From: Thermomicrobiaceae bacterium
GTDB lineage: Bacteria > Chloroflexota > Chloroflexia > Thermomicrobiales > Thermomicrobiaceae
Direction of reading: 5' to 3'
Assembly: GCA_007123655.1 (NCBI GenBank)
Contig: SKKR01000200.1
Span: 1-5,468 of the forward strand
Length of the DNA stretch: 5,468 bases
Every line of letters starts with the position of its first letter. Positions within the stretch are counted from its first letter, which is position 1. The translations under genes and the position numbers were made by a program. The notes below the pieces were generated by a model. That model did not search any database. It saw nothing but the letters and a program-made list of their open reading frames with translations, and was not told the DNA's origin. Below are positions 1 to 5,468 of this stretch, in pieces.

Positions 1-24
1 CACCTGGTCACGATCTTCGATTTC

Positions 25-903
25 ATGTTTTCTACGCAACCGCTCGCAGAGTTGCAGGCCGCGCTCGGCACCGAGTGGGAAACCGCGGTTCACGGGCTCG
101 CCCTGCTGGGCGATTCCCGTCTGATCCTGGTGATCTGCGTGGCATTGTTCTGGTACACCCGGCGACACAGGCCGTACCAGGTCCTGGCGGCAAGCCTGCT
201 GGGGGCAGGCCTGGGCTCGCTGCTCAAGATTCTCTTCGATCAGCCCCGGCCGGCCGGTCCCGAACTGCTTCTGTTCAGCGCCACCACATCGCCGTCTTTT
301 CCGAGCGGGCACGTGGTGTTGGCAACCTGCTTCTGGGGAACGCTCGCCTGGTACGGCTGGATCCCGCGCTGGACGGTAGCCGTGATCGTCGCGCTGGTCA
401 TGTTTGCCCGTGTTTACCTTGGCGTCCACTTCATCGGCGACGTCCTGTTCGGGGCGCTGGTAGGGCTGGTCTGGCTGTTCCTGTTCCACCGCTGGATCGG
501 GCACTGGCTGGAACGAATTGACCCGACAACGCTATCCACGGTGGTTGCCGCCGCGATGGCCGGGTCGTTCATCGTGCTGCCGGTGACCAGCGCGTTCCCG
601 TTCGGCTGGGAGATCGTCGGCGGGCTGGTCGGCGCGGGAATCGGAATCATCCTTCAGGAGCGCGTCACCCGGTTCGAGCCCGCTGCGGTGGCACGATACT
701 GGCAAGCTCTGAAGGCAGTGATCGGCCTGACCGGGATCGGCCTGATCATCGTCGTTGACATGTTGATCGGTCCGGAGATCCTCGCGCTGGAGCTAACGAT
801 GTACTTCTTTGCGGCGCTCTGGGCCCTGTTGCTGGCGCCGATGGTCTTCAAATCGCTCGGGCTGGGATCGCGAGTAGCGCCTGGACCGGCGACCTCCCCA
901 TAA
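25..903 (+). CDS. PAP2-family membrane phosphatase, copy 1 (start uncertain)
   Basis: Integral-membrane phosphatase of the PAP2 (type 2 phosphatidic acid phosphatase) superfamily, which removes phosphate from lipid phosphates or undecaprenyl pyrophosphate at the membrane. The 292-residue protein shows the three signature motifs: K68-x6-R75-P76, P93-S94-G95-H96, and A128-R129-x5-H135-x3-D139. H96 and H135 are the expected catalytic histidines; the third motif begins with Ala where Ser is usual. Hydrophobic segments at about 34-48, 52-68, 97-112, 116-132 and 139-155 make the core. Residues from about 173 add roughly four more, including LPVT (185-188) and GWEI (194-197), which are also present in the gene at 1003. 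The ATG at 25 has no visible Shine-Dalgarno and the frame stays open to base 1, so the true start may lie outside the window. The N-terminus lacks the RWYW segment of the other two copies. The family is certain; the substrate is unknown. Confidence 0.9.
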   Translation: MFSTQPLAELQAALGTEWETAVHGLALLGDSRLILVICVALFWYTRRHRPYQVLAASLLGAGLGSLLKILFDQPRPAGPELLLFSATTSPSFPSGHVVLATCFWGTLAWYGWIPRWTVAVIVALVMFARVYLGVHFIGDVLFGALVGLVWLFLFHRWIGHWLERIDPTTLSTVVAAAMAGSFIVLPVTSAFPFGWEIVGGLVGAGIGIILQERVTRFEPAAVARYWQALKAVIGLTGIGLIIVVDMLIGPEILALELTMYFFAALWALLLAPMVFKSLGLGSRVAPGPATSP

Positions 904-1002
904 CGTTGCGCCCGGAGCATCGACTCCGTAGGCTTGCCTGGTGCCGGGAATTCGCGTTGACTCAGACGTTCCCGCCCTGACACACAGGAGAACCGAGACC
1001 TG

Positions 1003-1926
1003 ATGAGCCCGAACCACGATCGCTGGTACTGGGATCCAGAACAGATTGTCCGGATCCAGGAACTTTTCGGAAGCAGCTTCGAGTTCCCGTTTCGCCTGGT
1101 GACCTACCTCGGCGACTCTGGCCTGATCCTGATCATGGTCGCCGGGACATTCTGGGTACTCGGCCGGCACATCTGCTACAGCGCCCTGCTGGCCGTGATG
1201 ATTGGTGCGGCGCTCGGCTCGGCGGTGAAAGTCCTGACCGACGTTCCCCGGCCGGAGCACGCGGACCTCGTCGCCTATGAGGCGGGGACGTCCCCGTCGT
1301 TCCCGAGCGGGCACACGTTCCTCGCGATCAGCTTCTGGGGAGCACTCGTGTTCCTCGGGGTGATTCGCACACTGGTTGCGGTGGTGATCGTCGCCCTGGT
1401 GATGATCTCACGGCTGTTTCTCGGTGTTCATTATCTGGCGGACATGATAGTGGGCGTTGCGCTCGGACTCGCCGCGGTGACACTTGCCTACGCCGGAGTG
1501 AGGCTGGTCCTGGATCGCCTGACCGACGAACAGAAGGCGATGCTGATGGCGGCCGGGTTGTTCGGTTCACTGATCATGCTCCCGGTCACCGGAGACTTTC
1601 CCCTTGGCTGGGAGATCCTGGGTGGACTGCTCGGCGCCGGCGTAGGAACGCTCATCGAAGCGAGGTCGGTCAACTACCGGCCGGAACAGACCGATGTTGC
1701 CGGGCAACTCACGCGCCTGGCGATCGGAGCCGGAGGGATCCTCCTGTTTGTGACCCTGGGATCGCTGCTGCGCGAGGTGGGCGGGGGAGCAATGCTCCGT
1801 GCGACGCTCTTCTTCGGCGCGGGCCTCTGGGCAATGCTGGCAACCCCGTATATTCTGGACCGGCTGGGGCATAGCAATTCGGAGCGCCGGGTCTCCGGAG
1901 AACCAGATCCTGCCGCGCAGTCCTGA
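1003..1926 (+). CDS. PAP2-family membrane phosphatase, copy 2
   Basis: Second PAP2-superfamily membrane phosphatase, 307 residues, probably acting on lipid phosphates or undecaprenyl pyrophosphate. All catalytic motifs are intact: K76-x6-R83-P84, P101-S102-G103-H104, and S136-R137-x5-H143-x3-D147. The ATG at 1003 is preceded by AGGAG at 986-990 (12-base spacing), and the same N-terminus (MSP, then RWYW at 7-10) recurs in the gene at 5048, which supports this start. Beyond the core lies a C-terminal membrane region (about 178-288) with LPVT at 193-196 and GWEI at 202-205, matching copy 1, and then a polar tail. It begins 99 bases after copy 1 on the same strand, so they may be co-transcribed; I saw no convincing promoter or terminator in that gap. 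Copy 3 aligns to it without gaps over the 141 residues visible, about half identical by hand count. The three genes are therefore paralogues. Confidence 0.94.
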   Translation: MSPNHDRWYWDPEQIVRIQELFGSSFEFPFRLVTYLGDSGLILIMVAGTFWVLGRHICYSALLAVMIGAALGSAVKVLTDVPRPEHADLVAYEAGTSPSFPSGHTFLAISFWGALVFLGVIRTLVAVVIVALVMISRLFLGVHYLADMIVGVALGLAAVTLAYAGVRLVLDRLTDEQKAMLMAAGLFGSLIMLPVTGDFPLGWEILGGLLGAGVGTLIEARSVNYRPEQTDVAGQLTRLAIGAGGILLFVTLGSLLREVGGGAMLRATLFFGAGLWAMLATPYILDRLGHSNSERRVSGEPDPAAQS

Positions 1927-1935
1927 GATTTGACA

Positions 1936-2571
1936 CTATTCTCCTTCGGGAATCGTGATGATTTCGGCCGCCGGAACGAATCGAACACGAATCTCCTCGC
2001 TTGTCGCGTCGAGCTCGCTGAGAACGGCGCCCCACTGGATATGCGCCTGGGAACCAAGGAGTTCGTTGACCAGCAAGTGTGTGTCAATCTCCCATGAACG
2101 AGAGCCCAGCTGCCTGAGTTCCCGCCGCCGGTCTGCCTGGCGCGATATCTGCCCGCGCGCAAGTTCGAGCATCGTCCAGTCCGCCGGCGACCAGCTACTT
2201 CCCGGCTGAAGCTCGACGACTACTCGCCCGAACGTGCCTTCCTTCCTCAGAATTCGAGCACGCAACGTGGCGCGGAGACCCCACCGCGTTGCAATGACGA
2301 CGATTTGAACTTCCTTACCAGGGTCAGGTCCTTCGATCCTGAACGAAACTGAAAAGGATTCAGGGGCATAGGTATCGATGATCCTGGTGATGGCAGCCCG
2401 GGTGAGCCGCACTCGCAAGGATTCGACCCGCAGCACCGGATGGTCGCTATCTTCATCCGTGTCAAACAGTACGTGGAGATCCTGTACCTCCAGGTGGTAC
2501 AGACGCCCCGGAGCCGCGGTCTCATCGCGGCCCGGTGCTGGTAGGTCCTCTCCGGTCATTCGTCGTTCCAA
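1936..2571 (-). CDS. Hypothetical protein, possibly DUF2993/LmeA-like
   Basis: I do not recognise this 211-residue protein with confidence. It has no signal peptide and no membrane segment. A charged, proline-containing N-terminus (1-25) leads into alternating short beta-like strands and one helix: residues 47-56 (valine/leucine alternation), 57-69 (helix beginning LTRAAITRII), then strands around 73-80, 87-94, 99-108 and 115-122. A second, similar unit follows (about 158-207), starting SWEIDTHLLVNELL. This two-part strand-helix pattern is reminiscent of DUF2993/LmeA-type lipid-binding proteins, but that is a pattern impression, not a motif match. An acidic stretch lies at 38-43. The start is ambiguous. 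A TTG at 2571 has AAGG (2584-2581) nine bases upstream; an ATG at 2559 would give a protein four residues shorter. It is convergent with copy 2 of the phosphatase, with 9 bases between stops and no obvious bidirectional terminator. Its length and sustained frame make it a likely real gene. Confidence 0.75.
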   Translation of the reverse strand: MERRMTGEDLPAPGRDETAAPGRLYHLEVQDLHVLFDTDEDSDHPVLRVESLRVRLTRAAITRIIDTYAPESFSVSFRIEGPDPGKEVQIVVIATRWGLRATLRARILRKEGTFGRVVVELQPGSSWSPADWTMLELARGQISRQADRRRELRQLGSRSWEIDTHLLVNELLGSQAHIQWGAVLSELDATSEEIRVRFVPAAEIITIPEGE

Positions 2572-3072
2572 TCACGCCAACCTTAGCGGATGCCCCACCG
2601 CGCGTCGTTCCTGAAATTCTATGCCAGGGCGCGAACCAGGACGGAACGGTCAGTGATTCGCACGATTGTCGCGACCGGCGACCCTGCCGGCCCGTGCGTC
2701 ACCATCAACGACGCGCAGGGCCCACAGGGTGAGGGTGTCTCATAACGTTGTCGCAGATCGTGGCTGGTGACACTGTCCGCCATTCTGTGCTCACTATTGA
2801 CGCATGGAACGAAGGATCAGGGCAACAATACAATGTATGCGTAGAACGTCATGTACTCAGTGGCGCATACGGGGCTGCGCGTCTACCAGATTGGGGCTTC
2901 CGAGATGACATGCTCAGGTCGTGCGCCCCTACACCGTGACATAAACCGTCGTTCGGGATCACGCCCCTCAATCACAACGTTTCGACTGCAGCGCGACGCC
3001 AGAGGTCGAATGACCAGAGCAGACCCGCCGCGCGTCGCGCGATCACGAATAGACAGCCGGAACGCTGACACC
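2572..3072. other. Long intergenic region without a confident gene
   Basis: About 500 bases separate the minus-strand hypothetical gene from the mgtE promoter. Both transcription units point away from it, so it should hold the minus-strand gene's promoter, but I found only a weak -10-like TAGAAT (minus strand, 2621-2616) with no good -35. It contains a possible 30-codon ORF (2653-2745) and a strong hairpin (2689-2722). From about 2746 to 3060 the sequence looks less GC-rich than its surroundings, is interrupted in all frames, and shows no protein I recognise. I saw no tRNA, CRISPR repeat, or paired inverted repeats that would define an insertion sequence. A decayed mobile element or gene is possible but not shown. 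Confidence 0.6.
2653..2745 (+). CDS. Possible 30-residue small ORF or gene remnant
   Basis: Beginning at a GTG, this frame reads MIRTIVATGDPAGPCVTIND and then ten more residues to TAA at 2743-2745. Most codons end in G or C, as in the neighbouring real genes, while the flanking sequence looks non-coding. AGGA at 2638-2641 is a weak ribosome-binding site, 11 bases away. The frame stays open upstream (at least to 2608), so it could instead be the 3' end of a decayed larger gene. No family is recognisable. The ORF overlaps the 2689-2722 hairpin, which could itself account for the GC-rich pattern. Low confidence that it is translated. Confidence 0.22.
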   Translation: MIRTIVATGDPAGPCVTINDAQGPQGEGVS

Positions 3073-3100
3073 TTGACACTCCTGGCTCAGTGAATACACT
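3073..3100 (+). promoter_or_regulatory. Probable sigma70-type promoter of the mgtE leader
   Basis: A perfect -35 hexamer TTGACA (3073-3078) is followed after 16 bases by TACACT (3095-3100), a 4-of-6 match to TATAAT. Transcription would start near 3107, about 20 bases before the first helix of the M-box aptamer. That is where a promoter should sit for a riboswitch-controlled transcript. No operator was seen. Confidence 0.65.
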
Positions 3101-3126
3101 CGAATACTGGCAACTGAATAGCGTTG

Positions 3127-3294
3127 CTTCCCGTTAGGTGAGGCTCCTGGGGAACGCGTCGTCTGCTGCCCTGTACCGTCGAGAGACGATCAAGGGTTGA
3201 ACAGGCTCTATCGAATCAAGGTATTGTCTAACGCAGGCGCGGGTCTGGTGTCAGATCCAGTAGGTCCCCAGTGCTGAAGCTCAACGTTGGGAAG
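3127..3294 (+). promoter_or_regulatory. M-box (ykoK leader) Mg2+ riboswitch aptamer
   Basis: This RNA binds several Mg2+ ions and senses intracellular magnesium. The sequence carries the conserved M-box blocks in order: GTTAGGTGAGGCTCCT (3133-3148), GCTGCCC (3165-3171), the stem-loop CGTC-GAGA-GACG with a GNRA tetraloop (3177-3188), GGGT (3194-3197) placed to pair with GCCC (3168-3171), a variable-arm hairpin GGGTCTG/CAGATCC (3241-3247 with 3252-3258, one G-U), and CAGTGCTGAAGCT (3269-3281). The closing P1 helix is CTTCCC (3127-3132) with GGGAAG (3289-3294). These match what I recall of the Bacillus subtilis mgtE/ykoK leader. A terminator follows at 3341 and a Mg2+ transporter gene at 3562, exactly the expected context. 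High Mg2+ should favour P1 and the terminator, turning mgtE off. Confidence 0.96.
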
Positions 3295-3340
3295 GTTGAC
3301 CGGGACCCGCTTCCGCCGGACGCGGACGTTCCGGTGACCT

Positions 3341-3370
3341 GGCCTCCAGCGTTGGAGGTCTTTTTGTTTG
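3341..3370 (+). terminator. Intrinsic terminator of the M-box expression platform
   Basis: An 8-bp stem pairs 3341-3348 (GGCCTCCA) with 3353-3360 (TGGAGGTC), one G-U included, around a GCGT loop, and is followed directly by TTTTTGTTTG (3361-3370). The 5' arm can pair instead with the 3' side of the aptamer: 3285-3291 with 3345-3351, then, after a two-base A bulge, 3294-3295 with 3343-3344. That alternative is incompatible with both P1 and the terminator, so it is a plausible antiterminator at low Mg2+. Confidence 0.92.
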
Positions 3371-3411
3371 TCCATTCACCTGACGGCTCAGGAAAGGAGA
3401 CGGGCGAACAC

Positions 3412-3531
3412 GTGTCCGATGACAGTGGTCACCGCTATCTAACCAGATTCATAGGCGCCGCGATGTCACGCGGCCTGACCTGGGTTCTCAACGCCGTTCA
3501 GGCGGCACGGGAGGTGCGTCGCTCCGGGTGA
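3412..3531 (+). CDS. Possible 39-residue small ORF in the mgtE leader
   Basis: Between the riboswitch terminator and mgtE a GTG-started frame encodes 39 residues: a short polar start (SDDSGHR), a segment of aromatic, hydrophobic and small residues (YLTRFIGAAMSRGLTWVLNA), and a basic tail ending VRRSG. AAGGAG at 3394-3399 lies 12 bases before the GTG, which is a long but usable spacing. The stop is 30 bases before the mgtE start. It would be made only when transcription reads past the terminator, that is at low Mg2+. The segment could form an amphipathic or membrane-associated helix. No family is recognised. A perfect 6-bp hairpin (GCCGCG at 3457-3462 with CGCGGC at 3469-3474) lies inside it. 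The same frame continues upstream through the terminator and aptamer, so the open frame alone is weak evidence. It may simply be untranslated leader. Confidence 0.3.
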   Translation: MSDDSGHRYLTRFIGAAMSRGLTWVLNAVQAAREVRRSG

Positions 3532-3561
3532 CATCGCTGCGCCAGCAGAGAGAGGTCATTC

Positions 3562-4947
3562 ATGCGCGACGTGCTCGAAATCACCGAACCGATCCGCGAA
3601 AAACTCCAGCAGCGCCGGATGCAGGAAGCCAAGCAGGAACTCTCCACCCTGCACTGGGCGGATATCACCAGGGTCGTCCAGGAACTCGAACCGAACGAGC
3701 GGGCGATCGCCTTTCGCCTGCTCGACAAGGACGTCGCGATCGACGTCTTTGAGGAACTGGACGCCGAGGAGCAGGAGACGCTCATCGAGGCGCTCGGGGA
3801 CGACGAAGTGGTGGAGATCGTCGAGGGAATGGACCCGGACGACCGCACCGAGTTTTTCGACGAACTGCCGGCAAAGGTCGCGTCCCGCCTGCTGGCGCAA
3901 TTGAGCCCGCACACCCGCGCCAGCGTTACGCGCCTGCTCAACTACCCGGAGGACAGCACCGGGTTCGCCATGAACCCGAACTACGTGCGCGTCGAGCGGG
4001 ACACCAGTGCTGCCGACGCCTTGCGAGCGGTGCGCCGGTCCCCGCTCACCGAAGAATCGATCTCGGCGGTCTTCGTGACGGACCGCCAGCGCCGTTACGA
4101 AGGACTGATTCCCCTCAACCGTCTCGTGAAAGCGGCGCCATCGACGCTTGTCGAGGAGTTGATCGAAGAAGGGGACCTTCGGGTTCAGACTACCGATCAT
4201 CGAGCCGTTGCCGCGCGGATTTTGCAGCAGCGTGACCTGCAGACGATTCCGGTAGTGGATCGGGAGAACCGGCTTCTCGGGGTGATCACGTTCGACGATG
4301 CGCTGGACATGATGGAGGAAGAAGCCTCCGAGCTGATGTACGGTATGGCCGGACTGGCGGAGAGCATCCGGAGTACCGAGATCCAGCGCAGCGAAAGGCT
4401 CACCCGCGGCAGTATCTGGTACCCGGTGAAATCCCGGCTTCCGTTTCTGTTGATCCCGCTCGCTGGCGGATTCGTGGTCGGCGGGGTAATCGAAACGTTC
4501 GAAGAGACCCTGGAGGCGGTCATCGCCGCGGCGATCTTCATTCCGTTGATCATGGACACGGGCGGGAACGTTGGCACGCAGTCGACAACGATCTTCGCCC
4601 GCGGGTTCGCGCTCGGTCATATCGAACTGGGAAGCTTCCTGCGACTTTTGCTGCGCGAGATCCGCGTGGGATCGACCCTCGGATTGATTCTCGGTTCGCT
4701 GGGCGGAATCATCGCGTTCGCTTGGCAGGGAGCACCGCACGACATTCCGGAGCTTGGCGTCGCCGTGGGACTTTCCCTGTTCATAGCCTGTACACTCGCG
4801 TCGTTCCTTGGGTTCCTGTTGCCGTACGTGCTGGTGAAAATCGGGCTGGACCACGCGCCGGGCGCGAACCCGTTTATCACGACGATCAAAGACTTCACCA
4901 GCCTGGTCGTTTATTTCAGCCTGGTAGCCTGGCTGATCGGCGTTTGA
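3562..4947 (+). CDS. mgtE: Magnesium transporter MgtE
   Basis: Mg2+-selective channel/transporter of the MgtE family in the cytoplasmic membrane; 461 residues, close to the usual 450. Domains in order: a basic leader helix (about 10-25); the acidic, helical MgtE N domain (about 28-128), ending with the family motif YPEDSTG (128-134); a CBS-domain pair (about 138-250), with GLIPLNRLV (181-189) and LLGVITFDDALDMM (238-251) closing the two CBS units; the connecting plug helix (about 252-275); and the membrane domain from about 290. The latter has SRLPFLLIPLAGG (291-303), the signature IPLIMDTGGNVGTQS (327-341), and TTIKDF (440-445), whose D444 is the likely counterpart of the pore aspartate of Thermus MgtE. 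The cytoplasmic domains close the pore when Mg2+ is plentiful. The ATG has AGAGAGAGG (3547-3555) six bases upstream. The gene lies under the M-box riboswitch, giving both transcriptional and protein-level Mg2+ control. Confidence 0.97.
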   Translation: MRDVLEITEPIREKLQQRRMQEAKQELSTLHWADITRVVQELEPNERAIAFRLLDKDVAIDVFEELDAEEQETLIEALGDDEVVEIVEGMDPDDRTEFFDELPAKVASRLLAQLSPHTRASVTRLLNYPEDSTGFAMNPNYVRVERDTSAADALRAVRRSPLTEESISAVFVTDRQRRYEGLIPLNRLVKAAPSTLVEELIEEGDLRVQTTDHRAVAARILQQRDLQTIPVVDRENRLLGVITFDDALDMMEEEASELMYGMAGLAESIRSTEIQRSERLTRGSIWYPVKSRLPFLLIPLAGGFVVGGVIETFEETLEAVIAAAIFIPLIMDTGGNVGTQSTTIFARGFALGHIELGSFLRLLLREIRVGSTLGLILGSLGGIIAFAWQGAPHDIPELGVAVGLSLFIACTLASFLGFLLPYVLVKIGLDHAPGANPFITTIKDFTSLVVYFSLVAWLIGV

Positions 4948-5047
4948 GTCCATTCCTCGAGCCGGCAGCGTCGAGGTCCGGACATCGGAGTAGGATTAGC
5001 CTGAATCGGCGACACGTTCGACTGCTTGCGCGGAGGCCATCCGGCTG

Positions 5048-5468
5048 ATGTCCCCAGACTACGAGCGCTGGTACTGGAACCCGGAATCGATCGTTCGGGT
5101 GCAGGAGTTCTTCGGCCCGGACTGGGAGCTCCCATTTCGGGCCGTCACGTTGCTGGCGGACTCCACTGTTGTGCTGGTCCTGGCTGCCGTCTTGTTCTGG
5201 ACACGGGGACGCCGGATTGCGTACGCGGCACTGGCGGCAACAATGCTCGGCGCGACGATCGCGACGGCCATCAAGTTGGGGACGGATGTGCCGCGTCCTG
5301 AATATATCGATGTGATCGCCTACGAGACACGGGTTTCCCCATCATTCCCAAGCGGGCACGTGATGCATAGCGTCGCGTTCTGGGGGACGCTGGCCTATCT
5401 CGGAATTGTCCGGATTCCGCTCGTCGTTCTCATTGTCATCGGCGTAACACTCTCCCGAATCTACCTCG
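5048..5468 (+). CDS. PAP2-family membrane phosphatase, copy 3 (3' end outside window)
   Basis: Third PAP2-superfamily membrane phosphatase; the frame is open from ATG 5048 to the window edge, giving 140 complete codons. The N-terminus MSPDYERWYW and the motifs K76-x6-R83-P84 and P101-S102-G103-H104 sit at the same residue numbers as in the gene at 1003, and the third motif has begun at S136-R137 where the window stops. About half of the residues are identical to that gene over an ungapped alignment (hand count). GGAGG at 5032-5036 lies 11 bases before the ATG. The gene starts 100 bases after mgtE on the same strand. That gap has a 6-bp hairpin (CCTCGA at 4955-4960 with TCGAGG at 4971-4976) but no T-run after it, and no convincing promoter, so co-transcription with mgtE is plausible. 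The missing C-terminus probably carries the extra membrane region seen in the other copies. Family certain, substrate unknown. Confidence 0.92.
   Translation, partial: MSPDYERWYWNPESIVRVQEFFGPDWELPFRAVTLLADSTVVLVLAAVLFWTRGRRIAYAALAATMLGATIATAIKLGTDVPRPEYIDVIAYETRVSPSFPSGHVMHSVAFWGTLAYLGIVRIPLVVLIVIGVTLSRIYL

Noticed and set aside
957..1002. TTGACT at 957-962 as a -35 box for phosphatase copy 2
   Set aside because: No AT-containing -10 element lies at 15-19 bases downstream, where the sequence is GC-rich up to the ribosome-binding site.
793..1314. Minus-strand open frame of 173 residues across the copy 1/copy 2 junction
   Set aside because: It overlaps two clear PAP2 genes on the + strand, is Arg-rich and has no recognisable feature. 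It is an artefact of high GC.
2616..2645. Minus-strand TAGAAT (2621-2616) as the -10 of the hypothetical gene's promoter
   Set aside because: Position and -10 match are reasonable, but no acceptable -35 hexamer lies at 16-18 bases, so it was mentioned only in the intergenic entry.
900..2750. Direct repeat CATAACGTTG near 900 and at 2741
   Set aside because: Ten bases, with no extension on either side. One copy covers the stop of copy 1 and the other the stop of the 30-codon ORF. Treated as chance.
2797..2834. TTGACG and TACAAT as a promoter in the intergenic region
   Set aside because: The hexamers are 26 bases apart, too far for a sigma70-type promoter, and no gene follows directly.
2730..2850. 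Possible insertion-sequence end in the less GC-rich part of the intergenic region
   Set aside because: I found no matching inverted copy, no flanking target duplication and no transposase fragment in the window. An 8-base inverted match (AACGTTGT near 2744 and near 2975) is too short to count.
2748..2939. TTG-started open frame of 63 residues in the intergenic region
   Set aside because: It has no ribosome-binding site, a rare start codon, no coding-like third-position bias and no recognisable motif.
3271..3411. Upstream part of an open frame starting at GTG 3271 and running to 3531 (86 residues)
   Set aside because: It begins inside the conserved 3' block of the M-box aptamer and runs through the terminator hairpin and T-run, which explain the sequence. 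There is no ribosome-binding site before 3271. Only the part from 3412 was kept, as a weak candidate.
3556..4953. Long minus-strand open frame (465 residues) opposite mgtE
   Set aside because: It is the antisense shadow of mgtE. Its composition is rich in Arg, Gln, His and Asp, with no domain, and the + strand frame is an unmistakable MgtE.
4955..4976. Hairpin CCTCGA/TCGAGG after mgtE as an intrinsic terminator
   Set aside because: The stem is only 6 bp with a 10-base loop, and it is followed by GC-rich sequence rather than a T-run.

Overview
The window is GC-rich bacterial DNA. Shine-Dalgarno sites, a sigma70-type promoter, an intrinsic terminator and an M-box Mg2+ riboswitch all point to Bacteria. 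The high GC, the MgtE subtype and the membrane PAP2 proteins would fit an actinobacterium or a Chloroflexota (Thermomicrobia-like) organism. That placement is inference, because nothing in the window identifies the taxon.

Layout. Two PAP2-type membrane phosphatases lie in tandem on the + strand (25-903 and 1003-1926). A convergent minus-strand gene of unrecognised function (1936-2571) follows, its stop 9 bases from that of the second phosphatase. Next come about 500 bases with no confident gene (2572-3072), holding one possible 30-codon ORF and a strong hairpin. The best-supported regulatory region follows: a TTGACA/TACACT promoter (3073-3100), an M-box (ykoK-leader) Mg2+ aptamer (about 3127-3294), a hairpin-plus-T-run terminator (3341-3370), a possible 39-residue small ORF (3412-3531), and then mgtE (3562-4947). 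The window ends inside a third PAP2 gene (from 5048, running off the 3' edge). It has a close paralogue in the gene at 1003.

How it fits together. At high Mg2+ the M-box should fold, its P1 helix should sequester bases 3289-3294, the terminator should form, and mgtE should be off. At low Mg2+ the 3' side of P1 can pair instead with the 5' arm of the terminator, letting transcription run into mgtE. I could write out this antiterminator base by base. The third PAP2 gene starts 100 bases after mgtE, with no convincing promoter or terminator between, so it may share the Mg2+-controlled transcript.

The PAP2 proteins carry the full phosphatase signature (K-x6-RP, PSGH, and S/A-R-x5-H-x3-D, the last truncated in the third copy). 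The two complete ones share an extra C-terminal hydrophobic region of about 120 residues beyond the usual PAP2 core. Likely substrates are membrane lipid phosphates or undecaprenyl pyrophosphate; the sequence does not say which.
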